Below, one piece after another: positions 26,195 to 34,782 of a stretch of DNA of 64,000 bases (positions are counted from its first letter, which is position 1; the number at the start of each line of letters is the position of its first letter). The notes beneath the pieces were generated by a model that made no database searches, was not told where the DNA came from, and was given only the letters and a program-made list of their open reading frames with translations. Where the stretch lies: contig NZ_CP034072.1 in NCBI RefSeq assembly GCF_003855255.1, forward strand, positions 186,001 to 250,000, written 5' to 3'. The stretch comes from Mycolicibacterium nivoides. GTDB lineage: Bacteria; Actinomycetota; Actinomycetes; Mycobacteriales; Mycobacteriaceae. The translations under genes were made by a program, and so were the position numbers.

Positions 26195-26253
26195 GCCGCC
26201 GTCCTTCTTGTCGAGCGTTCGCGCCTGGGTGCACAAGCCTACCGCCGTTGACC

Positions 26254-26274
26254 ATACTGAATTGCTTACTGTAG
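26254..26274. promoter_or_regulatory. Operator site 8
   Basis: ATACTGAAT, TGC, TTACTGTAG, in the divergent spacer of the carboxyltransferase (start 26194) and the LLM oxidoreductase-P450 unit (start 26335). Confidence 0.6.
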
Positions 26275-26334
26275 CGTCGTTCGGGTGCTCGTTTTGCGCA
26301 TGGTGAAACACGCTGGCAAAGGAATGCGTCGCCG

Positions 26335-27390
26335 ATGAGTGACCCCGTTCCCCGCGCTGTCAAAGTCGACCGCGGCATCCCCAGCCGGCTGGCCGAAGTT
26401 CCGGACATCGCCCGCGAGCTGGAAGCTCACGGCTACCACGGATGCTGGACCGGCGAGATCAACCACGACCCGTTCCTGCCCCTGGCGATCGCGGCCGAGC
26501 ACACCGAGCGGATCCAGATCGGCACCAGCATCGCGGTCGCCTTCGCGCGCAACCCGATGACCACGGCCCAGCTGGGCTGGGATCTGCAGACCTACTCGGG
26601 CGGACGTTTCATCCTCGGACTGGGTACCCAGATCCAGCCGCACGTCGAGAAGCGATTCAGCATGCCGTGGAGTCACCCGGCGCGCCGCATGCGCGAGTAC
26701 ATCGAAGCGCTGCATGCGATTTGGGGCTGCTGGCGCGACGGAACCAAGCTGAGGTTCGAGGGTGAGTTCTACACCCACAAGATCATGACGCCGATGTTCA
26801 CCCCGGAACCGTCGGCGCTGCCGTTCCCCAAGGTGTTCCTGGCCGCGGTGGGTGAACTGATGACCGAAGTGTGCGGTGAGGTGGCCGACGGACTGCTGGC
26901 CCACGCGTTCACCACCCGCCGCTATCTGGACGAGGTGACCACGGTCGCGCTGCAGCGTGGAATGGACCGCAGCGGGCGTGATCGCGCCGACTTCGAGTTG
27001 TCCTGCCCCGTCTTCGTGGTCACCGGCGCCGACGAACAGGAGATGGCCGCGGCGTCGGTCGCGACCCGCAAACAACTCGCGTTCTACGGCTCGACACCGG
27101 CCTACCGCAAAGTCCTGGAGCTGCACGGCTGGGGTGATCTGCACACCGAACTGCACCGGCTGTCGCTGGACGGCCAGTGGGACGCGATGGGCGATCTGAT
27201 CGACGACGAAGTGCTCGGCACCTTCGCCGTCGTCGCGCCGATCCCCGAATTGGCCGCGACATTGCGGCGCCGCTGCGACGGTGTCATCGACCGCGTGCTT
27301 CCAGGTTTTCCCGCCGCTGTGTCCCCGGAAACCGTGAACGCGGTGCTGCAGGAGTTTCGCGAATGCCCGCCAGTGAGGAGCAACGTATGA
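26335..27390 (+). CDS. LLM-class F420-dependent oxidoreductase
   Basis: 351 residues; luciferase-like barrel with VPDIARELEAHGYHGCWTGEI, GTSIAVAFARNPMTTAQLGWDL and YSGGRFILGLGTQIQPHVEKRF, a pattern shared by many mycobacterial F420-linked oxidoreductases. ATG 26335 is preceded by AAAGGAA. Its stop overlaps the P450 start (ATGA). Paired with a P450 and opposite a carboxyltransferase across operator 8, so likely a redox step of the same catabolic route; substrate unknown. Confidence 0.88.
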   Translation: MSDPVPRAVKVDRGIPSRLAEVPDIARELEAHGYHGCWTGEINHDPFLPLAIAAEHTERIQIGTSIAVAFARNPMTTAQLGWDLQTYSGGRFILGLGTQIQPHVEKRFSMPWSHPARRMREYIEALHAIWGCWRDGTKLRFEGEFYTHKIMTPMFTPEPSALPFPKVFLAAVGELMTEVCGEVADGLLAHAFTTRRYLDEVTTVALQRGMDRSGRDRADFELSCPVFVVTGADEQEMAAASVATRKQLAFYGSTPAYRKVLELHGWGDLHTELHRLSLDGQWDAMGDLIDDEVLGTFAVVAPIPELAATLRRRCDGVIDRVLPGFPAAVSPETVNAVLQEFRECPPVRSNV

Positions 27391-28622
27391 CCGTCCGCAC
27401 AATCGACGATGTCGCCAAGATGTTCGCCAGCCCGGCGGCGTACGCCGACGAGGTGACACTTCACGCGGACCTGACCCACCTCCGGGCCAACGCACCGGTG
27501 TCCTGGGTCGAGGTGCCCGACTATGCCCCCTTCTGGGCGATCACCAAGCATGCGGACATCATGGAGATCGAACGTGCCAACGACATCTTCACCAACTCGC
27601 CGCGCCCGGTCCTGGTCACCCGCGAGGGCGACGAGCAGCAGGCCGCGATCGGCATCCGGACGTTGATCCACACCGACGATCCGGTGCACCGCGATCTGCG
27701 GGCCATCGGAGCCAACTGGTTTCGGCCAAAGGCCATGCGCGCGTTGAAGGATCGCGCCGATGAACTGGCCAAGCGGTTCGTGGACAGAATGGTCGACGAG
27801 GGGCCGGAATGCGATTTCGTACAGCAGGTCGCCGTGAACTATCCGCTGTACATGATCATGACGCTGCTCGGTGTGCCCGAGTCCGACTTTGCGTTCATGC
27901 TCAAGCTCACCCAGGAGCTGTTCGGCAGCGACGACGACGAGTTCAAGCGCGGCACCAGCATGGAAGAGCAGGGCATGGCGCTGCTCGAGATGTTCCAGTA
28001 CTTCACCGAACTGACCGCCTCGCGTCGGGCGAATCCGACCGACGACTTGGCGTCGACGATCGCCAACGCCACACTGGACGGGGAGCCGCTGTCCGATATC
28101 GACACAGTTTCCTACTACGCGATCATCGCCGCTGCCGGCCACGACACCAGTAGCGCCAGCATTTCGGGCGGCATGCACGCGCTGCTGCAGAATCCCGACC
28201 AACTGGCCCGGCTGCAGAACGACATGAGCCTGATGCCGCTGGCGGTCGAGGAGATGGTCCGGTGGACGACACCGGTCAAGGAGTTCATGCGTACCGCGCA
28301 ACAGGACTACGAGATTCGCGGTGTACGCATCGCCAAGGGCGAATCGGTACTGCTGTCCTATGTCTCGGGCAACCGCGACGAGGACGTCTTCGTCGATCCG
28401 TTCCGCTTCGACGTCGGACGGGATCCCAACAAACACATCGCGTTCGGCTACGGTGTGCATTTCTGCCTCGGTGCCGCACTGGCCCGGCTGGAGATCAACA
28501 GCTTCTTCACCGAGCTGTTGCCGCGGCTGCGCTCCGCGGAGCTCGCCGGCGAACCGCAACACATGGCCACCACGTTCGTCGGAGGTCTCAAGCACCTGCC
28601 GGTGCGGTACTCGCTGCGCTAG
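27387..28622 (+). CDS. Cytochrome P450
   Basis: 411 residues. I-helix AAAGHDTSSAS, ExxR in EEMVRW, and haem-binding FGYGVHFCLGAALARLE with the Cys ligand. The motif wording is like the mycobacterial CYP families that oxidise sterol side chains or terpenes (such as CYP125/CYP142 and relatives), but no assignment to one of them is made. The start ATG 27387 lies in an ATGA overlap with the LLM gene and has GTGAGGAGCAAC before it. The gene ends just before a 27-bp-stem palindrome. No ferredoxin gene is adjacent. Confidence 0.93.
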   Translation: MTVRTIDDVAKMFASPAAYADEVTLHADLTHLRANAPVSWVEVPDYAPFWAITKHADIMEIERANDIFTNSPRPVLVTREGDEQQAAIGIRTLIHTDDPVHRDLRAIGANWFRPKAMRALKDRADELAKRFVDRMVDEGPECDFVQQVAVNYPLYMIMTLLGVPESDFAFMLKLTQELFGSDDDEFKRGTSMEEQGMALLEMFQYFTELTASRRANPTDDLASTIANATLDGEPLSDIDTVSYYAIIAAAGHDTSSASISGGMHALLQNPDQLARLQNDMSLMPLAVEEMVRWTTPVKEFMRTAQQDYEIRGVRIAKGESVLLSYVSGNRDEDVFVDPFRFDVGRDPNKHIAFGYGVHFCLGAALARLEINSFFTELLPRLRSAELAGEPQHMATTFVGGLKHLPVRYSLR

Positions 28623-28628
28623 CCCCGG

Positions 28629-28686
28629 CGAAACAGTAGTCAGGGCTGCTATCCCTTCTGGGGTAGCAGCCCTGACTACTGTTTCG
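28629..28686. terminator. Perfect long stem-loop between convergent genes
   Basis: Arms 28629-28651 and 28664-28686 are perfectly complementary over 23 bp and extend four more pairs inward (one wobble) to a TTCT tetraloop. It lies between the convergent P450 and amidohydrolase stops. No U-tract is present on either side. Best read as a bidirectional terminator or mRNA 3'-end stabiliser. Confidence 0.65.
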
Positions 28687-28698
28687 AGACGGAGTTCC

Positions 28699-29985
28699 CT
28701 ACTCGGAACCCGAATTGCCTCGCGCCGCGGCATGAAGCGCATCGCCGCGGCTGCCCTGCTCGTGATGGCTCAGCGCCTGGATCGAAACATCATGACCCTC
28801 AGCGGCTTTACGGAGCGCGCCGACGGTCGCCTGCTCCCGCGAGATGTGCGTGAACGGGTCGAACGAGTACCAGCGCATGGCGTTCTCGTGCGTCATCTTG
28901 TTGATCTCGTCGTCGGGCACGTTGTTCTCGGTCAGCACATCCCACAGCTCCTCGGGGGCGCCCGGCCACATCGAGTCGCTGTGCGGGTAATCGGCCTCCC
29001 AGCTGATGTTGTCGATGCCGATCTTGTCGCGCAGCGCGACGCCGACCGGATCGGAGATAAAGCAGGTCAGGAAGTGCTCACGGAACACCTCGCTGGGCAG
29101 CTTCCCGCCGAAGTTCTGGTGCGTCCAGGTCGAGTGCATCTCGTAGGTGCGGTCGACGCGTTCCAGGAAATACGGGATCCAGCCCGTACCGCCCTCGGAC
29201 AACCCGATCTTGAGATCCGGGTAATCCTTGATGGGCTTGGACCACAACAGATCCGCGGCGGCCTGCACGATGTTCATCGGCTGCAGCGTGATCATCACGT
29301 CCAGCGGCGCGTCGGGTGCGGTGATGGCGAGCTTGCCCGAGGATCCGATGTGCACGTTGAGCACGGTGTTGGTGTCGCACAACGCCTTCCACAGTGGAGT
29401 CCAGTAGTCGTCGTGGAAGCTGGGGTAACCCATCGCGGCCGGGTTCTCGGTGAACGTCAGGGCGTGCACGCCCTTCTTCGAAACCCGGCGGACCTCGGCG
29501 GCGCACGCCTCGGCATCCCAGATGACCGGGAGCGCCATCGGAATGAAGCGGGCCGGGTAAGCGCCGCACCATTCGTCGATGTGCCAGTCGTTGTAGGCCT
29601 GGACCAGGGCCAGGGAGAACTCCGGGTCCTCGGTGGCGAACAGCCGGCCGGCGAAACCGGGGAAGGACGGGAAACAGATCGAGCCGAGGATGCCGCCGGC
29701 GTTCATGTCCTTGACGCGCTCGTCGACGTCGTAGCAGCCCTTGCGGATCTCGTCGAGGCCCTGGGGTTCCAGGCCGTACTCCTCCTTCGGGCGGCCGGCC
29801 ACCGCATTCAGCGCGACGTTGGGGATGACGATGTCACGGAACTGCCAGGTGTCGCTGCCGTCGGGATTGTGCACCAGGCGCGGTGCCTCATCGGCGTACT
29901 TCTTCGGAAGGTGATTCTTGAACATGTCAGGTGGTTCGACGATGTGATCGTCCACGCTGATCAGGATCATGTCGTCTTTGTTCAC
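28699..29985 (-). CDS. Amidohydrolase-family (TIM-barrel) metal-dependent enzyme
   Basis: 428 residues of the amidohydrolase-2 family (decarboxylases and hydrolases of the ACMSD type). The start ILISVDDHIVEPPDMF carries the DxH-type metal motif (DDH), VLNVHIGSSG a further His, and WEADYPHSDSMWPG the conserved C-terminal Asp region. GTG 29985 has GGAG nine bases upstream. Operator 9 is 25 bp upstream, so it is a separate unit of the island regulon. Could cleave a C-C or C-N bond in a late ring-degradation intermediate; actual reaction unknown. Confidence 0.85.
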   Translation of the reverse strand: MNKDDMILISVDDHIVEPPDMFKNHLPKKYADEAPRLVHNPDGSDTWQFRDIVIPNVALNAVAGRPKEEYGLEPQGLDEIRKGCYDVDERVKDMNAGGILGSICFPSFPGFAGRLFATEDPEFSLALVQAYNDWHIDEWCGAYPARFIPMALPVIWDAEACAAEVRRVSKKGVHALTFTENPAAMGYPSFHDDYWTPLWKALCDTNTVLNVHIGSSGKLAITAPDAPLDVMITLQPMNIVQAAADLLWSKPIKDYPDLKIGLSEGGTGWIPYFLERVDRTYEMHSTWTHQNFGGKLPSEVFREHFLTCFISDPVGVALRDKIGIDNISWEADYPHSDSMWPGAPEELWDVLTENNVPDDEINKMTHENAMRWYSFDPFTHISREQATVGALRKAAEGHDVSIQALSHHEQGSRGDALHAAARGNSGSE

Positions 29986-30009
29986 GAACGCGCTCCATTC
30001 ACGACGGCC

Positions 30010-30030
30010 TTACCGTATGGACGACAGTTT
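30010..30030. promoter_or_regulatory. Operator site 9
   Basis: TTACCGTAT, GGA, CGACAGTTT, directly upstream of the amidohydrolase start. It is the last copy in the window; none is found beyond this point, which sets the right limit of the regulon. Confidence 0.55.
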
Positions 30031-30076
30031 AGCCGGACGTGACGGCTTCAGGCCAGGCCATCAGCAGATTCGCGGC

Positions 30077-30280
30077 TCAGCAGCAGCGCGCGCCCGGATT
30101 GGCCTCGGTGTTGCGGTGCCGCATCTTCCAGTAATCCCGCTCGGACAGCACCGGCTCGCCCGGGTGGGTCAGCTCCCGATGTGCGACGTAGCGCCGATAG
30201 TGGTTGTCGCCCATCAATGTTGACCAGTACCACCCGACGTGGCGTGCGGCCTGGCGTGTGCTCCGGGTAAGGCGTCCCAC
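30077..30280 (-). CDS. YbdD/YjiX-type small protein, overlapping the end of cstA
   Basis: 67 residues: ...GWYWSTLMGDNHYRRYVAHR.., HPGEPVLSERDYW and a closing ARCC are the signature of the small YbdD/YjiX (DUF466) proteins encoded after CstA-type transporters, thought to assist that transporter. GTG 30280 is chosen because AAGGAGGTG precedes it at ideal distance; this ribosome site is itself part of the cstA codons for KEVQ. The gene thus overlaps cstA by 67 bp in another frame. Shorter readings of this strand in other frames are rejected. Confidence 0.85.
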   Translation of the reverse strand: MGRLTRSTRQAARHVGWYWSTLMGDNHYRRYVAHRELTHPGEPVLSERDYWKMRHRNTEANPGARCC

Positions 30281-32520
30281 TGCTTCTGCACCTCCTTCTC
30301 GGCCGGTGTGGCGATCAGTCCGGACGGTGCGAAGATGCGCGAGGGCACCTCCTCGTCGACCGCCAGCGGCCGACCGGTTCCGCGTAGCGCCTGCAGTGCC
30401 ATCACCACGCCGGCAACGAACACGATCAGCACCAGCACCGCGAAGACCACCGACAGGGTGCCCTGGATGAAGGTGTTGCGGATGACCGCGTCGATCTGGT
30501 CGGGGTTCTTCGCTGCGCCGAACGTCGTCTTCCCGGCTTCCTGGGCCGCGACGTATTGCGAATGCTGCTTCCAGTAACCGACTTTGGGATCGGCGGAGAA
30601 GATCTTCTGCCACGACGCCGTCATCGTCACCGTCAGATCCCACAGCAGTGGAAGTCCGGGGATCCAGGCCCACTTCACCAATCCGCGCTTGATCACCACG
30701 ACGGTGACCACCGTCAGTGCGATGGCGGCCAGCAACTGATTGGCGATGCCGAACAGCGGGAACAACGTGTTGATGCCGCCCAGCGGGTCGGTCACACCCA
30801 TCAGCAGGATCGAACCCCACGCGGCGACGACGATGATCGAGCACGCCCAGGCGCCCACCCGCCAACTGGGGTTGCGCAGTTTCTTCAACGGCCCACCGAG
30901 ATTGCCCAGGCCGTCGGACAGCATGAACCGGGCCACCCGGGTGCCGGCGTCGACGGTGGTGAGGATGAACAACGCCTCGAACATGATCGCGAAGTGGTAC
31001 CAGAACGCCTTGAGGCTCTCCCCGCCGAACACCTGGTGCAGCACCTCGGACATGCCGAAGGCCAGGGTGGGGGCGCCGCCGGTGCGCGACACGATCGAAT
31101 GCTCACCGACGCCCTCGGCGGCCGCGGTGATCTCCTGGGCGGTGATCGGTTGGCCGGACAGGCCAAGGCCGTTGACGTACTCGGCGGCGGTCTGCGCGGT
31201 GGTCCCGGTGGCCGCCGTGGGCGCGTTGATCGCGAAATAGAGGTGCTGGTTGAGGATCGCCGCGGTGATCAGGGCCATGATGGCGACGAACGATTCGGTG
31301 AGCATGCCGCCGTAGCCGATCAGCCGCATCTGGCTTTCCTTCTCCAGCAGCTTGGGCGTGGTGCCCGAGGAGATCAGCGAGTGAAAGCCCGACAGAGCGC
31401 CGCAGGCAATGGTGATGAACAGGAACGGGAACAGCGAACCGGCGAACACCGGGCCGGTGCCGCTGGTGGCGAACTGCGAGATGGCGGGAGCCTGCATCAC
31501 CGGCCGGGCGATCAGGATGCCGACGGCGAGCAGGGCGATGGTGCCGACTTTCATGAACGTCGACAGGTAGTCACGCGGGGCCAGCAGGAACCACACCGGC
31601 AACACCGAGGCCGCCAGGCCGTAGATGATGATGCACCACGACAGGGTGACCTTCGAGAGCGTGAACCAGTCAACACCCCAGGAGGTTTCGGCGACCCAGC
31701 CGCCGGAGATCACCGCGAGCAGCAGCAGGGCCACGCCGATGAGCGACACCTCCGACACCCGGCCGGGCCGGAAGAAGCGCAGATACAACCCCATGAAGAT
31801 GGCGATCGGGATGGTCATCGCGATCGAGAAGACGCCCCAGGGGCTTTCGGCCAGTGCGTTGACCACCACCAGGGCCAGCACCGCCAGCAGGATCACCATG
31901 ATCACCAGCACGCCGACGATCGCCGCCACGCCACCGACCACGCCGAGCTCGTCGCGCGCCATCTGACCCAGTGAGCGGCCGCGCCGGCGCACCGAGATGG
32001 ACAGTACGAGGTAGTCCTGGACGCAGCCGGCCACAACGGCGCCGACGATGATCCAGATGGTGCCGGGCAGATAGCCCATCTGCATCGCCAGTACCGGGCC
32101 GACCAGCGGCCCGGCGCCGGCGATCGCGGCGAAGTGATGACCGAACAGCACGCGCCGGTCCGTCGGCATATAATCCGTGCCGTTCTCGAAAAGCTCTGCC
32201 GGAGTAGCGTTGTCGTCGCGGGGCCGGACGATCTTCATCTCGATCAACCGGGCGTAGAACCGGAAGCCGATGATGTAGGTGCAGATCGCGGCGATCACGA
32301 ACCAGACCGCGTTGACAGTCTCACCGCGGAAGAAGGCGATCACCGCCCAGGCGACGGCGCCCAGCACCGCGATGGCCGCGAAGATCGCCTTGTGCTTGGC
32401 GGTGATCGGGGATCGGTCGATGATCGCCACCGGCGGGAGGTCTTTGTCGGTGCGGACAAAGGTGACGTCGCCGTCGTGCTCCTCGATGCGATCCGCCGGT
32501 GGGGCATCCGGTGTTGCCAC
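30214..32520 (-). CDS. cstA: Carbon starvation protein CstA, peptide/pyruvate-type transporter
   Basis: 768 residues, a polytopic membrane protein with ~16-18 hydrophobic segments. Conserved CstA stretches: FGHHFAAIAGAGPLVGPVLAMQMGYLPG.., ISSGTTPKLL, GGMLTESFVA and FPLFGIANQLLAAIAL. CstA proteins take up peptides or pyruvate on carbon limitation. GTG 32520 (VATPDAPPADRIEE) is preferred over 32571 since GGAGAGACC lies before it and, from memory, the M. tuberculosis protein starts similarly. It is followed by an overlapping ybdD-type gene and preceded by ligB, as in other mycobacteria. Confidence 0.95.
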   Translation of the reverse strand: MATPDAPPADRIEEHDGDVTFVRTDKDLPPVAIIDRSPITAKHKAIFAAIAVLGAVAWAVIAFFRGETVNAVWFVIAAICTYIIGFRFYARLIEMKIVRPRDDNATPAELFENGTDYMPTDRRVLFGHHFAAIAGAGPLVGPVLAMQMGYLPGTIWIIVGAVVAGCVQDYLVLSISVRRRGRSLGQMARDELGVVGGVAAIVGVLVIMVILLAVLALVVVNALAESPWGVFSIAMTIPIAIFMGLYLRFFRPGRVSEVSLIGVALLLLAVISGGWVAETSWGVDWFTLSKVTLSWCIIIYGLAASVLPVWFLLAPRDYLSTFMKVGTIALLAVGILIARPVMQAPAISQFATSGTGPVFAGSLFPFLFITIACGALSGFHSLISSGTTPKLLEKESQMRLIGYGGMLTESFVAIMALITAAILNQHLYFAINAPTAATGTTAQTAAEYVNGLGLSGQPITAQEITAAAEGVGEHSIVSRTGGAPTLAFGMSEVLHQVFGGESLKAFWYHFAIMFEALFILTTVDAGTRVARFMLSDGLGNLGGPLKKLRNPSWRVGAWACSIIVVAAWGSILLMGVTDPLGGINTLFPLFGIANQLLAAIALTVVTVVVIKRGLVKWAWIPGLPLLWDLTVTMTASWQKIFSADPKVGYWKQHSQYVAAQEAGKTTFGAAKNPDQIDAVIRNTFIQGTLSVVFAVLVLIVFVAGVVMALQALRGTGRPLAVDEEVPSRIFAPSGLIATPAEKEVQKQWDALPGAHARPHATSGGTGQH

Positions 32521-32634
32521 GGTCTCTCCTCGCTCGCCCAGTGTCGTATGCGTCGTGTGTGATCTTTTCATCGAGCCAATCCGCGCGGCATCGAATCCCG
32601 GTTTCCGAACCGTAGCCGGGAAACCGTGGGCAGG

Positions 32635-34158
32635 TCAGGTGAGGAATGCGCGCACGGTGTCGATCGTGTCCGTCTGGTTCGGGGTCTTGTCGTCCCGGTA
32701 GCGCAACACCCTGGCGAACCGCAGCGCGACGCCGCCCGGGTACCGGCTCGACCGCTGGACGCCGTCGAAGGCGATCTCGACAACCTGCTCGGGCCGAACC
32801 GTGACCACCCAGCCGTCGTCGTCGACCTGCAATTCGTGAAACCGTTCGGTCTGCCATGCCAGCATCGCGTCGGTCATACCCTTGAACGTCTTGCCCAGCA
32901 TCACGAATCCGCCGGTCTCCGGATCGCGCGCGCCCAGATGGATGTTGGAGAGCTTGCCGGTGCGCCGCCCAGACCCCCGCTCGACGGCCAGCACCACCAG
33001 ATCGAGCGTGTGCACGGGCTTGACCTTGAGCCAACCGGCGCCACGGCGGCCGGCCTCGTACGGTGCCGTCGGCGCCTTCGCCATCACCCCCTCGTGCCCG
33101 GCGGCCAGAGTCCGGTCGAGAAACTGTTGTGCGACGGCGGGGTCGGCGGTGACGACGCGATCGACGCGCCGGTCTTGCGGTACCAGTACGTCGAGGGAGG
33201 CCAGCCGCTGTTCGGTGGGCAGATCGAGCAGGTCCTGACCGTCGACGTGCAGCAGGTCAAAGAAGAACACCGACAACGGTTCGAGATCTTTGGGGCTCTT
33301 GCGGCCGAACCGGGCGGCGGTGACCTGAAAGGGGTGCGGGCGATTGTCCGGCCGCAGAGCGATGGCCTCGGCGTCGGCGATCAGATCGGTGGCCGCCAGT
33401 GCCAGCGTCGCCTCGACCACCTCGGGCAGTCGGTGGGTGACGTCGTCGAGGCTGCGCGTGAACACCGACACCTCCGATCCCTTGCGGTGGATCTGCACAC
33501 GGGCGCCGTCCAGCTTGGCCTCCAGAATCGCTGTACCGCCGAGCCGTTCGAGCGCGTCGGCGACACCGGTCGCGGTCTGCGCGAGCATCGGCCCGACCGG
33601 GCGCCCGACCTGTAACTGGAACTCGGCCAAGGCGGTACGGCCACCGGTCAGCGCCACGGCGGCCACGGCGGGCAGATCGCCGGCGAGCATCGCCGCGCGC
33701 CGGACTTCGGCTGCCGGTATGCCGGAGGCCCGGGCCACGGCGTCGGCCATCACCCCGGTCAGGGCGCCCTGGCGCAGTTCGCCGCCCAGGAGCCGGCGCA
33801 GGAAGGTCTGTTCTGCGTCGGTGGCTGTGGCGAAGAGGTCACGCACCAACTCGGCACGCAGCGCCTGAGAGCCCTTACCGGAGACCGTGCCGATGCGGGT
33901 GAACCGCGCGTCGACCCCGTCAACCGTCAGCTCCGGGTCCTCCGCCGGTGCGGGCAGTGAACGCAGCGCCGCCCACCCGACACCGATCTGGCGTTGGGGG
34001 AGCTCCCCGGACAGCCAGGACACCGTGACCGACACCGTCCGGGCATCGCCCTCGGCGGCGGCCACCGACAGCAGGGCGGCGATGCGGTCGATCTTGGCCA
34101 GCCGCGCCGACGCCCCCGCGATGTCGGCAGAGGCGGCGGCGACGTCGGCGAGCAACAC
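32635..34158 (-). CDS. ligB: ATP-dependent DNA ligase LigB
   Basis: 507 residues, the length I recall for M. tuberculosis LigB (Rv3062), which also neighbours cstA. Nucleotidyltransferase motif I is [12 protein letters not shown] with the AMP-accepting Lys; [20 protein letters not shown] and WLKVKP correspond to motifs III-V, and an OB domain follows. The N-terminal ~190 residues are the extra DNA-binding domain of this ligase group. GTG 34158 start. Seals nicks in DNA with ATP, a non-essential repair activity beside NAD-dependent LigA. Confidence 0.95.
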   Translation of the reverse strand: MLLADVAAASADIAGASARLAKIDRIAALLSVAAAEGDARTVSVTVSWLSGELPQRQIGVGWAALRSLPAPAEDPELTVDGVDARFTRIGTVSGKGSQALRAELVRDLFATATDAEQTFLRRLLGGELRQGALTGVMADAVARASGIPAAEVRRAAMLAGDLPAVAAVALTGGRTALAEFQLQVGRPVGPMLAQTATGVADALERLGGTAILEAKLDGARVQIHRKGSEVSVFTRSLDDVTHRLPEVVEATLALAATDLIADAEAIALRPDNRPHPFQVTAARFGRKSPKDLEPLSVFFFDLLHVDGQDLLDLPTEQRLASLDVLVPQDRRVDRVVTADPAVAQQFLDRTLAAGHEGVMAKAPTAPYEAGRRGAGWLKVKPVHTLDLVVLAVERGSGRRTGKLSNIHLGARDPETGGFVMLGKTFKGMTDAMLAWQTERFHELQVDDDGWVVTVRPEQVVEIAFDGVQRSSRYPGGVALRFARVLRYRDDKTPNQTDTIDTVRAFLT

Positions 34159-34179
34159 GCCCTCAGCGTGCCACGGGGC

Positions 34180-34560
34180 TCAGACAACCTCCGGCGTTTG
34201 GCCGAGCACCTGCGTCAGGATGGCGGCCTGGGCTTGCAGGTCAGCTGCCCGTTCGCGGTGCCCGTTCGCGATGTATTGGTCTGCCGCCGTGAGTCGTTCA
34301 TCGACCTCGGCCTGAATGAGGCCGCGAATCTCGCCATCGCTGAGCGTCCGGCGGGCAACCTCGGTCGAGCCCACGCCGGACACCGCACCCGCGATCGCAC
34401 CACCGATGCGGGTATCGGTCTGGTCGGCCTGCGGCGTCTCCGCGTTGTCGATGGCGCTCAGCGCCGACCGGATGGCGGTGACGCCGGCGGTATCGCGGGA
34501 CTTGCGCGCCGACAGCAGGGACTCGCGCAGGTGGTCGCGCCAGTGCTGGGCAGGTGTCAT
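34180..34560 (-). CDS. GatB/YqeY-domain-like small protein
   Basis: 126 residues. The start (HWRDHLRESLLSARKSRDTA then VTAIRSALSAIDNAE) and the helical tail with EVDERLTAADQY match YqeY-like proteins, which share the tRNA-binding tail domain of GatB. Function of free-standing members is not settled. It reads with ligB, 21 bp upstream of it, so the two may be cotranscribed. Confidence 0.75.
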   Translation of the reverse strand: MTPAQHWRDHLRESLLSARKSRDTAGVTAIRSALSAIDNAETPQADQTDTRIGGAIAGAVSGVGSTEVARRTLSDGEIRGLIQAEVDERLTAADQYIANGHRERAADLQAQAAILTQVLGQTPEVV

Positions 34561-34615
34561 GGCAGGCGAACTTAACGGGGTTGTGGGGTGGCGTCGAGGG
34601 ATTTACGCACGCTCT

Positions 34616-34689
34616 CTGCACCGCGAGCGACCGCGTAGGTACGCAAAATGCGGCGTGTCGGCGTACAGACACGGCCGCTCGCGGTGCAG
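34616..34689. repeat. Imperfect inverted repeat in a divergent spacer
   Basis: Arms 34616-34633 and 34672-34689, 18 bp with one mismatch (CTGCACCGCGAGCG...). It lies between the divergent YqeY-like gene and the SDR gene, so a simple terminator role is unlikely. The loop is 38 bp. Confidence 0.5.
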
Positions 34690-34782
34690 GGCGGACCAGC
34701 AGGGGGAACCCGAAAGGCTTACGGGAAGGGTTGATGGGATAGGTTGCTTTACGATTTCGGTCATTTTTGGAAAGGAAGCTAG

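Noticed and set aside
588..30030. Operators considered as KstR or KstR2 (cholesterol) sites
   Set aside because: The half-site TTACNGTAA and the 12-bp period do not match the KstR motif (AAC..GTT) or KstR2 motif (AAGCAAG) as I know them.
30556..31974. Plus-strand frame of 472 codons opposite cstA
   Set aside because: Gly/Asp/His/Gln-rich composition typical of a high-GC antisense shadow; cstA motifs are on the minus strand.
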